Part shown: one piece after another, positions 15,238-24,844 of the stretch
Numbering within the stretch: the stretch's first letter is position 1
Layout of the letters: each line of letters opens with the position of its first letter
From: Flavisolibacter nicotianae
GTDB lineage: Bacteria; Bacteroidota; Bacteroidia; Chitinophagales; Chitinophagaceae
Length of the DNA: 64,000 nucleotides
Reading direction: 5' to 3'
Assembly (NCBI RefSeq): GCF_003628535.1
Contig: NZ_RBCI01000010.1
Coordinates: 62,001-126,000 of the forward strand
The notes under the pieces: model-generated
What the model saw: only the letters and a program-made list of their open reading frames with translations
What the model was told of the DNA's origin: nothing
Databases searched by the model: none
Translations under genes and position numbers: made by a program

Positions 15238-18200
15238 ATGAAATCTGCTTGCTTAAGAGCCGGGTTGTTTCTAACCTGCTTTTTACTGACCACGCTTACA
15301 TGGGCCCAAAACCGACCTGTTTCGGGGTCGGTCATTTCGGACGAGGACAAAAAACCGCTGGCCGGCGTCAGCATCCAGTTGAGGGGAAAAGCCGCCGGTA
15401 CCCAAACCAATTCCAATGGCGAATTCACGATAGCGGCAGCCGACGGTGACCTGCTGGTGTTTTCCTATACCGGCTACACGCCGCAGGAAGTGAAGGTGAG
15501 CGGCACTTCCGGCCTCCAGGTAATGCTGCGGGCCGATGCATCCAAACTGGGTGAAGTGGTGGTTGTGGGCTATGGCACACAGAGCCGCCGCAACGTCACC
15601 AGTTCGATTGCCAAACTGGATAACAAGGTCCTGGAAAATGTGCCCAGGGGCAACGTGGGCAGCGCCCTGCAAGGAACCGTGTCGGGGCTGCAGGTGGTGA
15701 ATGCAACCGGGCATCCCGGTGCTTCGCCCATGATCTTGTTAAGAGGTGGCGCATCCATCAACAGTCCCGGGGCACCGCTTGTCGTGGTTGACGGGATTAT
15801 CCGGTCGTACAATGACGTGGCATCGGAAGACATCGCATCGATCGAAGTGTTGAAGGATGCGGCAGCAACGGCAATCTACGGGGCCAGGGCCAACAACGGT
15901 GTGATCCTGATTACCACCAAGCAGGGCAAGGCAGGCGTTGCGCAAATAACCTATAAGTTCACCGGCGGTTATAACAAAAGGCGCGACGGGTATACCTACC
16001 TCAACGCAAAAGATTACATCTACTACAACCGTTTGGGTAATCTCAACTCTGGCCGGACCCTGTCCCAGGTGAACAGTTCGAGAGGATACGGCTTGTTGAC
16101 AGGTGCTGCCGATTTAGCGGTATTTGACATTCGGAAGTACGACGCAACCACGTCCAATCTTTTGGGCATGGGTTGGGACACCGTTGGTGATCCCTATGGC
16201 GGTACCATTATCTTCAAAGACCACGGCGGGGAAATCGAAAATCTTGTCTTCAGAAACACGTACACGCAGGATCATTACATCAATGTTACCGGCGGAAACG
16301 ACAAGGGGCGGTATTTTGCCAGCTTCGGCTACTACAACGAGGAAGGTGTGATTGTAGGCTCTACGTACAAACGTTATTCCGGTGTGCTGAATGGCTCTTA
16401 CAAAGTAAAACCTAATGTGGAAGTCAGCACGGGAGTCAATCTCTCCACCTCATCCCAGTTAGGGGTCAACGGCTCTGAAGTCAATAATCTCTACCGGAAT
16501 CTGGCGATCTGGCCGACCATGAATCCCTGGCTGGATTCTGCGAAAACGGTGCCTAACCCGGGCAACGGCATCAATGATGGCAACCCGCTGTACTGGCTCG
16601 GCAAAACCGACAGAAGCAACGAAGTCAACAGGGTCACCGTGAACGGTTCTGTGAAATGGGATTTCCTGCCGGGATTTTATCTGAAGGCCACGGGTTCGGC
16701 CTACCTGTCGGAAGAAATCAACCAGGGTTTTCAACGGGCCACGCAAACCTATTCCAACATCTTTGCCAACCCGCCTTCGTTCAGCAACACCAGCCGCACA
16801 TCCTATGCGGCGTATTCAAGGGCTTTCCAGCAACAGTACAATGCCATCATCAATTACGACAAACGGTTTGGCAACCATCATATCAACCCGATGGTCGGCG
16901 CGGAGTATTTCGGTACAAAAGCCCTCGATATGCAGGTGCTGGGTTCCAACGCCCCAACAGATGATATTCCAACCGTGAACGCGGCCACGACGTTTACAGC
17001 CGGTAATAACTTTTCTTCCAAATCGGAATATCGCATCGTTTCCACCTTCGGACGCCTGAACTACGATTACGACCAGCGCTACCTGTTCACGGCCGTTTTC
17101 CGGCGGGATGGGGTGTCGAGCCTTGCAGAAGAAAACCGCTTTGGCTTTTTTCCCGGTATGTCGGGCGGCTGGAACGTACACAATGAAGCGTTTTTCCAGA
17201 AGTCGGGCCTGGGCAATTATATTTCGACGTTGAAACCGCGGGTAAGCTATGGCCAGAATGGTAACGTGGCTGGCCTGGGCCGGTACGAAGTGCAGGGCGG
17301 ATATGGAAGCGTGGGCCTGTACAACGGCGGTGCCGGTTTCCTGAACACAGGAGTCATTAACTCCAGCTTACGGTGGGAAAAAAGCAAGACCACGGATGTA
17401 GGGGTAGACCTCGGCTTTTTGCACAACAAAGTTTCCGTCATCTTCGATTATTTCGACCGGAAAACAGAAGACCTGTTAACAAACCTCGCTCTTCCCAGCT
17501 ACACGGGCTTTGGTTCGGTAAGAACGAATTTGGGAACATTCCAGAACAAGGGCTACGAATTTGCCGTGAATGCCAATGTGCTGAACCAGCCAAACGGGCT
17601 GCGGCTTGATGTTGGCGCCAATGCGTCTTTTGTGAAGAACAAAATCCTGAAGCTGCCCTTCAACGGCAACGACCGCAACCGGCAGGGCGGCATGCAGGTG
17701 TATGATCCTGCATCCGGCAAAGTGATTTGGGTGGGCGGTTTACAGGAAGGTGGCACGCTGGGCGATATTTACGCCTTTAAGCAAGTGTCCATTTTTGGCA
17801 GCGATGCGGAGATCGCGAAAGAGGCGGCAAACAGGGTAGACCTGGTGGCACAGATCAGCGGCCCGGGAGTAACTTATGGTTCCGGTAAAATCACACCGGG
17901 TGACGTGAACTGGCTGGATGTTGACAGGAATGACACCATTGATTCAAGAGACCAGGTCTATATCGGGAACATCAATCCAAAGTGGACAGGTGGTTTCAAT
18001 GCCAACCTTGCCTATAAGAATTTCTCCCTGTACACACGCTTTGAATTTGCGTTGGGTCACACGATTTACAATGATCTTATTGCACGGACACTGGGTAACT
18101 ACCAGGGCACGTTCAACTACATTGACTGGCAAAAAAATGCCTGGTCGCCAACCAACACCAGCACCGACATCCCCAAAGTGTATTATGCCGACCAGGTAGC

Positions 18201-18534
18201 CGCACCGCTGGGAAAGAAAAATTACACCCGGATCAATAACGCAAATGCGAATTTGAACAGCAACAACTCGCGGTTTTACGAGAAAGGCGATTACCTGGCG
18301 ATGCGGGAGATTACCCTTTCCTACGATTTCTCCAGGTCGTTACTGGCGAGGACGAAAGTGTTGTCACAGTCGAGGATCTATGTCAGTGCCAACAACCTGT
18401 TTTACGTGACGAAGTTCAGTGGTCCGACACCTGAACCACCGGTAGTTCCGGGTACGAGCACGGTGACGGGTGTCTATGCAGGTACCTATCCAACACCACG
18501 CACCTTTGTTTTAGGCGTACAGATTTCATTTTAA
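15238..18534 (+). CDS. SusC-like TonB-dependent transporter of the sialoglycan locus
   Basis: This 1098-residue outer-membrane transporter imports oligosaccharides in partnership with the SusD-like lipoprotein that follows 19 bases later. Domains in order: signal peptide (to about TLTWAQ, residue 24), carboxypeptidase-like beta-sandwich (GSVISDEDKKPLAGVSIQL), plug with VVVVGYGTQ and the SusC block LLRGGASINSPGAPLVVVDG, and a barrel ending TFVLGVQISF. The ATG at 15238 was chosen because it gives a proper signal peptide; in-frame ATGs at 15175 and 15199 would add an unlikely tail across operator A. It resembles NanO of Tannerella by position and neighbours, but specificity for sialic acid or sialylated glycans is inferred from context. 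Confidence 0.9.
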   Translation: MKSACLRAGLFLTCFLLTTLTWAQNRPVSGSVISDEDKKPLAGVSIQLRGKAAGTQTNSNGEFTIAAADGDLLVFSYTGYTPQEVKVSGTSGLQVMLRADASKLGEVVVVGYGTQSRRNVTSSIAKLDNKVLENVPRGNVGSALQGTVSGLQVVNATGHPGASPMILLRGGASINSPGAPLVVVDGIIRSYNDVASEDIASIEVLKDAAATAIYGARANNGVILITTKQGKAGVAQITYKFTGGYNKRRDGYTYLNAKDYIYYNRLGNLNSGRTLSQVNSSRGYGLLTGAADLAVFDIRKYDATTSNLLGMGWDTVGDPYGGTIIFKDHGGEIENLVFRNTYTQDHYINVTGGNDKGRYFASFGYYNEEGVIVGSTYKRYSGVLNGSYKVKPNVEVSTGVNLSTSSQLGVNGSEVNNLYRNLAIWPTMNPWLDSAKTVPNPGNGINDGNPLYWLGKTDRSNEVNRVTVNGSVKWDFLPGFYLKATGSAYLSEEINQGFQRATQTYSNIFANPPSFSNTSRTSYAAYSRAFQQQYNAIINYDKRFGNHHINPMVGAEYFGTKALDMQVLGSNAPTDDIPTVNAATTFTAGNNFSSKSEYRIVSTFGRLNYDYDQRYLFTAVFRRDGVSSLAEENRFGFFPGMSGGWNVHNEAFFQKSGLGNYISTLKPRVSYGQNGNVAGLGRYEVQGGYGSVGLYNGGAGFLNTGVINSSLRWEKSKTTDVGVDLGFLHNKVSVIFDYFDRKTEDLLTNLALPSYTGFGSVRTNLGTFQNKGYEFAVNANVLNQPNGLRLDVGANASFVKNKILKLPFNGNDRNRQGGMQVYDPASGKVIWVGGLQEGGTLGDIYAFKQVSIFGSDAEIAKEAANRVDLVAQISGPGVTYGSGKITPGDVNWLDVDRNDTIDSRDQVYIGNINPKWTGGFNANLAYKNFSLYTRFEFALGHTIYNDLIARTLGNYQGTFNYIDWQKNAWSPTNTSTDIPKVYYADQVAAPLGKKNYTRINNANANLNSNNSRFYEKGDYLAMREITLSYDFSRSLLARTKVLSQSRIYVSANNLFYVTKFSGPTPEPPVVPGTSTVTGVYAGTYPTPRTFVLGVQISF

Positions 18535-18553
18535 ATTTCTAACGATTACCATC

Positions 18554-20092
18554 ATGAAAAAAACAATCCTATACTTCATCGCTGGCGCGGCCATGCTGAC
18601 GGTGATGAACTCTTGTTCCAAGCAGCTCGACCTGGCGCCTGTCAGCAGCATCAGCGATGCGAATTTCTGGCAAACACCCGACCAGGTGGATGCCTTTGTA
18701 TCGGGCCTCCACAACAGGTTTCGGAGCAATACGTCTGCCATTCAATTCCTGGGCGAAATGCGGGCCGACATCTTTGGCACTGATCCGAATACCAATTCAA
18801 CGTTTACAGGTGAAGCCACGCAGGGTACAGAGCGTTTGTGGACCAACAACCTTGACCTGGATAATCCCGGTGTTTCCAATTATGGTGGCTTTTACAACAA
18901 TATCAACCAGCTCAATTTACTCATCAGCAAATTGAACGGTGGTGTTGCCGTTGCCGAAGCCAACAAAAATTATTACCTGGGCATCGGTTATGGCATGCGG
19001 GCCTTCTATTATTTTCAGCTATACAAAAGCTGGGGCAAAACAATTATTCAAACTGAGCCCACGACTTCGATCGATATTTCAACGCTTGCAAAACCGGCCT
19101 CCAGCGAAGAAGAGGTAATGAAGCTGATAAAAGAGGATGTTGATAAATCGGTGACGGCCTTTGGAAATGACTATAGCTTTCGCAATCAAAAAGGATACTG
19201 GTCAAAAGCCGCAACGCTGATGTTGAAAGCGGAAGTGTACTTGTGGACAAGCTACAGAGGTGGCGGCGCGGCCGATGCGGCCATAGCAAAAACAGCCTTG
19301 GCCGATATTCAGACCAATGTGCCGGGGCTAAGTCTGCTTCCATCCTTTGCGAATGTATTTGCATACAACAACAAGGGCAATAGCGAAATCATTTTTGCCA
19401 TCCGCAACAAACTGGATGAAGCGCAATTGCCGTTTGCCGGGACGTTCCTGCCGCAAACGGGTTTGCTGGCCAATTTTTACGACTCCGTCGGCAACCGCAA
19501 GTTCAACGTCACCACGGATAATTGGGGCGGATTGTTACGGGCACCGGTGATGATTTCAACCTTCCGGAAATTTGACAACAAAGACTCAAGAAAGTGGGCA
19601 TCCATCACAGCAGCGTATAACCTGGCAGGCGGCAACTATCAAATTGCAGGGGCCTTTGCAAGCAAATACCAGGGCGAACAAACACCCGCCGGCCGCCAGT
19701 ATTCGAATGACTTCCCGGTTTACCGCTATGCCGACCTGCTTTTATTGCTGGCGGAAGCAAAAGTTGTTTTGGGCGAAAGTCCGGCTGCGGAAATCAACCT
19801 TGTGCGGCAAAGGGCTTATGGCGCAACTTATGACGCGGCAACCACCGGTTATCCAAACCAGCCTGTTGACGCCGATCCCAAAGAAGCCATTCTGCAGGAG
19901 CGCTACTTCGAATTTGTTTTCGAAGGAAAGCGGTGGTATGATTTGAGAAGGATGGACCCGGCAGGTGCGTATGTATTTAAGTACACCACCGTTCCGTCCA
20001 GCCAGGCGTACAAACTGCTCTGGCCTGTCGACAGAAATACGCTGACCAATAACAGGGCGTTGGAGCAAACACCCGGATACCCGAAGTTTTGA
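18554..20092 (+). CDS. SusD-like glycan-binding lipoprotein of the sialoglycan locus
   Basis: This 512-residue RagB/SusD-family surface lipoprotein captures glycans for the SusC partner upstream. The signal peptide ends in a lipobox, with Cys at residue ~21 (VMNSCSK). The N-terminal SusD motifs LDLAPVSSISDANFW and the C-terminal ILQERYFEFVFEGKRWYDLRR are clear, and TPR-like helices lie between (GIGYGMRAFYYFQLYKSWG). It is the counterpart of NanU in Tannerella, although ligand specificity is inferred from the neighbouring lyase and sialidase. A hairpin with a T-run follows 51 bases downstream and may reduce read-through to the catabolic genes. Confidence 0.9.
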   Translation: MKKTILYFIAGAAMLTVMNSCSKQLDLAPVSSISDANFWQTPDQVDAFVSGLHNRFRSNTSAIQFLGEMRADIFGTDPNTNSTFTGEATQGTERLWTNNLDLDNPGVSNYGGFYNNINQLNLLISKLNGGVAVAEANKNYYLGIGYGMRAFYYFQLYKSWGKTIIQTEPTTSIDISTLAKPASSEEEVMKLIKEDVDKSVTAFGNDYSFRNQKGYWSKAATLMLKAEVYLWTSYRGGGAADAAIAKTALADIQTNVPGLSLLPSFANVFAYNNKGNSEIIFAIRNKLDEAQLPFAGTFLPQTGLLANFYDSVGNRKFNVTTDNWGGLLRAPVMISTFRKFDNKDSRKWASITAAYNLAGGNYQIAGAFASKYQGEQTPAGRQYSNDFPVYRYADLLLLLAEAKVVLGESPAAEINLVRQRAYGATYDAATTGYPNQPVDADPKEAILQERYFEFVFEGKRWYDLRRMDPAGAYVFKYTTVPSSQAYKLLWPVDRNTLTNNRALEQTPGYPKF

Positions 20093-20143
20093 TTCTTCCT
20101 TTGAACCGAAAAATTGTTTTTCTCACACAGCATAGCAATCGTT

Positions 20144-20171
20144 CCGGGGGTAATCTTGCCCCTGGTTTTTT
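20144..20171 (+). terminator. terminator or attenuator between SusD and the sialic acid lyase
   Basis: CCGGGGG (20144-20150) pairs with CCCCTGG (20159-20165) with one G-T wobble and an 8-base loop, followed by six T (20166-20171). All neighbours continue on the same strand, so partial attenuation is more likely than full termination. Confidence 0.55.
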
Positions 20172-20194
20172 CAAACGCTTAGATATTTACTTCC

Positions 20195-21136
20195 ATGCAT
20201 ACACAAAAACTAAAAGGACTGATCGCGGCGCCGTTTACCCCGATGCGGGAAGATGGCTCGCTGAATCTCTCCCTTATTCCACCATACTATGAAATGCTGG
20301 TCGCCAACGGTGTGACCGGTGCATTTATCTGCGGTTCCACCGGCGAAGGCGTTTCCCTGACCACGGCCGAAAAAAAGGCGGTGTCGGAAGCCTGGGCCTC
20401 GTGTACCCAATCCAATCCCGGTTTCAAGGTAATGACACTCCTGGGCGGTACCAGTATCGCCGATTGCATCGACCTGGCAAAGCATGCCCGGAAACTGGAG
20501 CTCTACGCCGTATCGTTTACCGCGCCGTTTTATTTCAAGCCGGCCACGGTACAGCAACTTGCCGACTGCTGCAAGGTCATCGCCGCCGAAGTGCCCGACA
20601 TGCCCTTTTATTATTACCACATCCCGGTTTTAACGGGAGTCAATTTTGCCATGTATGATTTGCTGCAGGCGGTGGACGGATCGATTCCCAACTTCGCGGG
20701 CATCAAGTACACCCACGAAGATTTCATGGACTTTCTTTCCTGCCTGCATTTCCAGGGCGGCAAATACGACATGCTGTGGGGACGGGACGAAAACATGCTG
20801 CCGGCACTTTCGCTGGGCACGCAGGGCGCCGTGGGTAGCACGTTCAATTATGCGGCACCGCTTTATTATGAGTTGATGGAGGCGTTCAACAACGGTGATT
20901 TGCTAAGGGCCCAAAAGCTGCAGCAGCAGTCCATCGATATGATCCGCCTGCTGGGCAAATACGGCGGCATCGCCACCGGCAAGGCCTACATGAAAGTGCT
21001 GGGCGTAGACTGTGGTCGCTTTCGCCTGCCGGTGCGCAACATGAGCGAAGAACAATTCAACGCCTTTCAAAAAGAGGTGGAAGCGCTGAATTTCCGTAGC
21101 TTTTGTTCCCGCATGCCGTCGGCCGTGAACACCTGA
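20195..21136 (+). CDS. nanA: N-acetylneuraminate lyase (DapA superfamily)
   Basis: This 313-residue cytoplasmic aldolase cleaves N-acetylneuraminate to N-acetylmannosamine and pyruvate. GSTGEG (47-52) is the pyruvate carboxylate-binding loop. YYYHIP (139-144) carries the catalytic Tyr in the form typical of sialic acid lyases rather than the YNVP form of DapA. Lys171 in AGIKYTH is the Schiff-base lysine. The gene is the first catabolic enzyme of the cluster, with the mutarotase gene starting five bases after its stop. The sialidase, epimerase and esterase in the same run strongly support the substrate. Confidence 0.9.
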   Translation: MHTQKLKGLIAAPFTPMREDGSLNLSLIPPYYEMLVANGVTGAFICGSTGEGVSLTTAEKKAVSEAWASCTQSNPGFKVMTLLGGTSIADCIDLAKHARKLELYAVSFTAPFYFKPATVQQLADCCKVIAAEVPDMPFYYYHIPVLTGVNFAMYDLLQAVDGSIPNFAGIKYTHEDFMDFLSCLHFQGGKYDMLWGRDENMLPALSLGTQGAVGSTFNYAAPLYYELMEAFNNGDLLRAQKLQQQSIDMIRLLGKYGGIATGKAYMKVLGVDCGRFRLPVRNMSEEQFNAFQKEVEALNFRSFCSRMPSAVNT

Positions 21137-21141
21137 ACCAA

Positions 21142-22299
21142 ATGATAAAACACATTCCTTTTTACCTGATGCTCATGTTGACGATACCTGCCTTTGGCCA
21201 GGCGCAAAAACGTTCATTGCCCATCAACTGGAAAATTGCCGGTGCATTACCACCTGCGCAGGGGCAATCACAGGCTCTCGGTGTGGCTGGCCCTGTTGCG
21301 GGCCTGCACGACGACATGTTGCTCGTAGCAGGCGGCTCCAATTTTCCCGAAGGCATGCCCTGGCTTGGCGGTAAGAAAACATACTATAGTGAAGGCATTG
21401 TTTTTCGCCGCGATGAAAACAGTGCAGTGCATTCATGCAAAACATTTCGGCTCCCGTTTTCACTGGCCTATGCCGCCAGTTGTTCAACACCGCAGGGAAT
21501 TGTTGCTGCCGGCGGGGAAAACGGGCAGGGACTGAGCAACAAGGTGATTTTGCTGCAATGGCAGGCTGCTGATTCAACCGTGGTATTGCGGCAACTGCCG
21601 GAACTTCCGTTTGCCGTAACCAATGCCGCCCTTGCCCTTCATCAAAACAAGCTTTATCTCGCCGGCGGCGAAAGGGCAACCGATGTTTCCAATGAACTCT
21701 TGGTGCTCGACCTGCTTGATACGGCAGCAGGGTGGAAGAAACTGGCGTTGCTTCCCAGGCCGGTTTCCCATACGGTGCTCGTTGTTCAGTCAAATGGCAA
21801 AGAAGACGGCCTTTACCTGCTCGGCGGACGGAAACGAAATCCAGGTGACCTGAGCGACCTGTATTCGTCCGTATACCGGTTCGACTGGCAAAAAAGTGAG
21901 TGGGCCGAAGAATCGCCTTTGCCCTACGCCATGTCTGCCGGAACGGGTGTGGCTGCCGGTTCACACGCTATCCTGCTTTTTGGCGGCGACACGGGAGAGA
22001 CCTTTCATAAAACGGAAGCACTGATCGCTGCCATCGGCAAAGAAACCAGTGACGACAAAAAGAATCAATTGACCAAAGAAAAAATGGCGGTGCAGTCCTC
22101 TCATCCCGGCTTTTGCAGGCAGGTGCTCCTTTACGATACAAAAATGAAGAAGTGGATGCCGCAGGATTGCATTCCGTTTGCCGCACCGGTAACAACGACA
22201 GCGGTGCACTGGAACAATATGGTGTACCTGCCGGGCGGCGAGATCAAAGCCGGCGTTCGCACGCCGCAAATTTTGGGTGCAGACGTTGGAGGTTTTTAA
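21142..22299 (+). CDS. nanM: cyclically permuted mutarotase (N-acetylneuraminate epimerase-like, Kelch propeller)
   Basis: This 385-residue secreted protein has a signal peptide (MIKHIPFYLMLMLTIPAFGQ) and six Kelch-type repeats. The repeats are recognisable as GG-containing blocks such as LLVAGGSNFPEGMPWLGGKK, IVAAGGENGQG, LYLAGGERATD, LYLLGGRKRNPG and ILLFGGDTGE. NanM proteins speed the conversion of alpha- to beta-N-acetylneuraminate after sialidase release, in the periplasm. The start is ATG at 21142; the open frame runs upstream into nanA. The last codons lie inside a large palindrome (22279-22315), so the repeat has shaped the protein's C-terminus (VGGF). Confidence 0.85.
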   Translation: MIKHIPFYLMLMLTIPAFGQAQKRSLPINWKIAGALPPAQGQSQALGVAGPVAGLHDDMLLVAGGSNFPEGMPWLGGKKTYYSEGIVFRRDENSAVHSCKTFRLPFSLAYAASCSTPQGIVAAGGENGQGLSNKVILLQWQAADSTVVLRQLPELPFAVTNAALALHQNKLYLAGGERATDVSNELLVLDLLDTAAGWKKLALLPRPVSHTVLVVQSNGKEDGLYLLGGRKRNPGDLSDLYSSVYRFDWQKSEWAEESPLPYAMSAGTGVAAGSHAILLFGGDTGETFHKTEALIAAIGKETSDDKKNQLTKEKMAVQSSHPGFCRQVLLYDTKMKKWMPQDCIPFAAPVTTTAVHWNNMVYLPGGEIKAGVRTPQILGADVGGF

Positions 22300-22315
22300 A
22301 ACCTCCGATGTCTGC
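22279..22315. repeat. palindromic element 1 overlapping the nanM 3' end
   Basis: Two 18-base arms around a single T: left GCAGACGTTGGAGGTTTT, right AAAACCTCCGATGTCTGC, complementary at 16 of 18 positions. It shares its centre AGGTTTTTAAAACCT with the second element 10 bases downstream. It contains the nanM stop codon. Confidence 0.75.
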
Positions 22316-22325
22316 CGATGCTAAT

Positions 22326-22358
22326 AGACTTAACAGGTTTTTAAAACCTGATAAGTCT
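22326..22358. repeat. palindromic element 2 between nanM and the MFS gene
   Basis: Two 16-base arms around one T: left AGACTTAACAGGTTTT, right AAAACCTGATAAGTCT, with a single mismatch. It shares the 15-base centre with element 1 but has different outer arms, which suggests two members of an interspersed palindrome family rather than a simple duplication. Confidence 0.75.
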
Positions 22359-22384
22359 TTCGTTCGCAACCGTAAAAACAGACC

Positions 22385-23638
22385 GTGAAGAAATCGAAAA
22401 CATATCCCTGGATTGTGGTGGCCCTGTTGTGGTTTGTGGCGCTGCTCAATTACATGGACCGGCAGATGCTGGCCACCATGCGGCCGTCCATGCAGGCGGA
22501 CATCCACGAACTGCAATCGGCGACCAACTTTGGTTACCTCATGGGAATCTTTCTGTGGATCTACGGCCTTATGAGCCCCGTATCAGGGATTGCGGCCGAC
22601 AAATTCAACCGCAAGTGGCTGATCGTGGGAAGCCTGGCCGTGTGGAGCGGCGTAACCTGGATGATGGGCTATGCCGATACGTTCAATCAGCTTTACTGGC
22701 TGCGGGCCGTGATGGGCGTCAGCGAAGCGCTGTACATACCGGCCGGCCTTTCGCTGATTGCCGATTACCATACCGACAAAACCCGTTCGCTGGCAGTGGG
22801 CATCCACATGACGGGCCTTTACATGGGACAGGCGTTGGGCGGATTTGGCGCCACGCTGGCGGCACGGTTCTCCTGGCATACGGCCTTTCATTATTTCGGC
22901 TTGGTAGGCGTGGCCTACGCAGTGGTCCTGCTGCTGTTTTTGCGGGAGAAAAAACACCCGGCAGATACTGCAGCCACGGCCTCTCTCGCCGGCCGCTCCT
23001 CCTTGTGGAAAGGCCTTGGCATCCTGTTCACCAACCTTTCGTTCTGGGTGATCCTCTTTTACTTCGCCATTCCCAGCCTGCCCGGCTGGGGGGTGAAAAA
23101 CTGGCTGCCGACATTGTTTGCCCAAAACCTGAACATCGACATGGCAACGGCAGGACCGTTGTCCACGATCACGGTAGCTGCTTCTTCGTTCCTGGGCGTC
23201 ATCTTCGGCGGGATTCTTTCGGACCGCTGGGTGCAGAAAAATATTCGCGGCCGCATTTATACCAGCGCCATTGGCCTGGGACTGACCATCCCAGCCCTTT
23301 TGCTGATTGGCTTTGGCCATTCCCTTTTTAACGTGATTGGTGCCGCCTTTTGCTTTGGCTTTGGTTACGGCATGTTCGACGCCAACAACATGCCGATTCT
23401 TTGCCAGATCGTATCGGCAAAATACCGGGCAACGGCCTATGGCCTGATGAACATGGCCGGCGTTTTTGCCGGTGCTTTTATCACCGATTTATTGGGCAAA
23501 TCCACCGATGCCGGCAGCCTGGGAAAAAGCTTTGCCATGCTGTCGGTGATTGTCTTGCTGGCCCTGCTGGTACAGTTGTATTTTTTACGACCAAAGGCGA
23601 ACGATTTTAAAGATGCAGTGAACGGAACAACCGGTTAA
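22385..23638 (+). CDS. nanT: MFS transporter, probable sialic acid permease (NanT-like)
   Basis: This 417-residue inner-membrane transporter of the major facilitator superfamily, anion:cation symporter-like branch, has about 12 hydrophobic segments. LLNYMDRQMLATMRP in helix 1 is typical of the ExuT/NanT group, and GIAADKFNRKWLIVG is the conserved loop between helices 2 and 3. It starts with GTG, 26 bases after the second palindrome. Its place between nanM and the sialidase points to uptake of free N-acetylneuraminate from the periplasm, as in the Bacteroides nanLET locus. Hexuronate transport is the main alternative on sequence alone. Confidence 0.82.
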   Translation: MKKSKTYPWIVVALLWFVALLNYMDRQMLATMRPSMQADIHELQSATNFGYLMGIFLWIYGLMSPVSGIAADKFNRKWLIVGSLAVWSGVTWMMGYADTFNQLYWLRAVMGVSEALYIPAGLSLIADYHTDKTRSLAVGIHMTGLYMGQALGGFGATLAARFSWHTAFHYFGLVGVAYAVVLLLFLREKKHPADTAATASLAGRSSLWKGLGILFTNLSFWVILFYFAIPSLPGWGVKNWLPTLFAQNLNIDMATAGPLSTITVAASSFLGVIFGGILSDRWVQKNIRGRIYTSAIGLGLTIPALLLIGFGHSLFNVIGAAFCFGFGYGMFDANNMPILCQIVSAKYRATAYGLMNMAGVFAGAFITDLLGKSTDAGSLGKSFAMLSVIVLLALLVQLYFLRPKANDFKDAVNGTTG

Positions 23639-23675
23639 CTGATTAAAAGAGATTGACGTCACAATAAACTATGCA

Positions 23676-24839
23676 ATGAAAAAAATAAGCGTAACCCTTG
23701 TCCTTTTTTTCCATTTGATCGTCTGTTTCTGTCAGGGGAAAATTCCGGTTTTTGTGTCGGGAAGGGAAGGCCACAAAAGCTATCGCATTCCGGCTATAGT
23801 TGGTTTAACGAACGATGATCTTCTTGCCTTTTGCGAAGGCCGGGTAAACGGCGCCGGTGATTTTGGCGATATCAATATTGTCATGAAACGCAGCAGCGAT
23901 GGCGGCAAAACCTGGACAGCTTTGCAAACCATTGTTGATGCCGATTCCCTGCAAGCCGGCAACCCGGCCCCGGTAGTTGATTTGACCGATCCGGCCTATC
24001 CGAGCGGGCGGATTTTTTTATTCTACAATACCGGTAACAACCACGAAGGGGAAGTGCGCAAGGGCGCCGGCTTACGCGAAGCCTGGTACAAAATCTCAAC
24101 GGATAACGGACACACCTGGAGCGAAGCCGTAAACATTACGGCACAGGTGCACCGCCCCAAACAACCCCAGTTAAATCCGGCTTACAATTTTACTGAAGAC
24201 TGGCGCAGCTACGCCAACACGCCGGGTCATGCGATGCAGTTTCAAAAAGGAAAATACAGGGGCCGGATTTTTGTAGCTGCCAATCATTCAGCTGGCGATC
24301 CGCAAAAAGGGTTTACCGATTATGTGGCCCACGGCTATTACACCGACGATCACGGGAAGAGTTTTCACCTTTCCACGACGGTTGCAGCGCCCGGCAGCAA
24401 TGAATCAACGGCCGCCGAATTAAGCAATGATAAATTGATGATGAACAGCCGCAACCAAAAAGGCGATGTCCGTGCACGTATTGTTTCCATCAGCAGCACC
24501 GGCGGCGCCACCTGGGATACAACTTATTTTGATCAAACACTCATTGATCCGGTGAACGAAGGAAGCCTCTTAACAGTAGGACAAAAAGGCGGCAAAAACA
24601 TCCTTGCGTTTTGCAACGCAGCCGATGCAAGACGCCGCGATAACCTTACGTTGCGCATCAGCAACGACGACGGTCATACCTGGAAGAAAACCTTCGTCAT
24701 TGATAAAAGCTCCGACGGTACACACGGCGATTACACGGCCTATTCTGACCTGGTAAAACTGGGCAGGAAAAAGATCGGCGTGCTGTATGAAAAAGACGGT
24801 TATAAACAGATTGTTTTTACCGCGGTGAAATGGAAATGA
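23676..24839 (+). CDS. nanH: secreted exo-alpha-sialidase (GH33)
   Basis: This 387-residue enzyme releases terminal sialic acid from glycoconjugates. A signal peptide (to about CFCQ, residue 20) precedes a six-bladed propeller. The RIP motif (Arg37) supplies the first of the carboxylate-binding arginines. Asp boxes are visible at 73-80 (SSDGGKTW), 141-148 (STDNGHTW) and 329-336 (SNDDGHTW), with weaker ones at 223-230 and 273-280. NESTAAEL (242-249) and the AYSDL Tyr (356) fit the catalytic Glu-Tyr pair. It has no extra carbohydrate-binding domain, and no lipobox was seen, so it is periplasmic or secreted. Confidence 0.92.
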   Translation: MKKISVTLVLFFHLIVCFCQGKIPVFVSGREGHKSYRIPAIVGLTNDDLLAFCEGRVNGAGDFGDINIVMKRSSDGGKTWTALQTIVDADSLQAGNPAPVVDLTDPAYPSGRIFLFYNTGNNHEGEVRKGAGLREAWYKISTDNGHTWSEAVNITAQVHRPKQPQLNPAYNFTEDWRSYANTPGHAMQFQKGKYRGRIFVAANHSAGDPQKGFTDYVAHGYYTDDHGKSFHLSTTVAAPGSNESTAAELSNDKLMMNSRNQKGDVRARIVSISSTGGATWDTTYFDQTLIDPVNEGSLLTVGQKGGKNILAFCNAADARRRDNLTLRISNDDGHTWKKTFVIDKSSDGTHGDYTAYSDLVKLGRKKIGVLYEKDGYKQIVFTAVKWK

Positions 24840-24844
24840 ACAGC

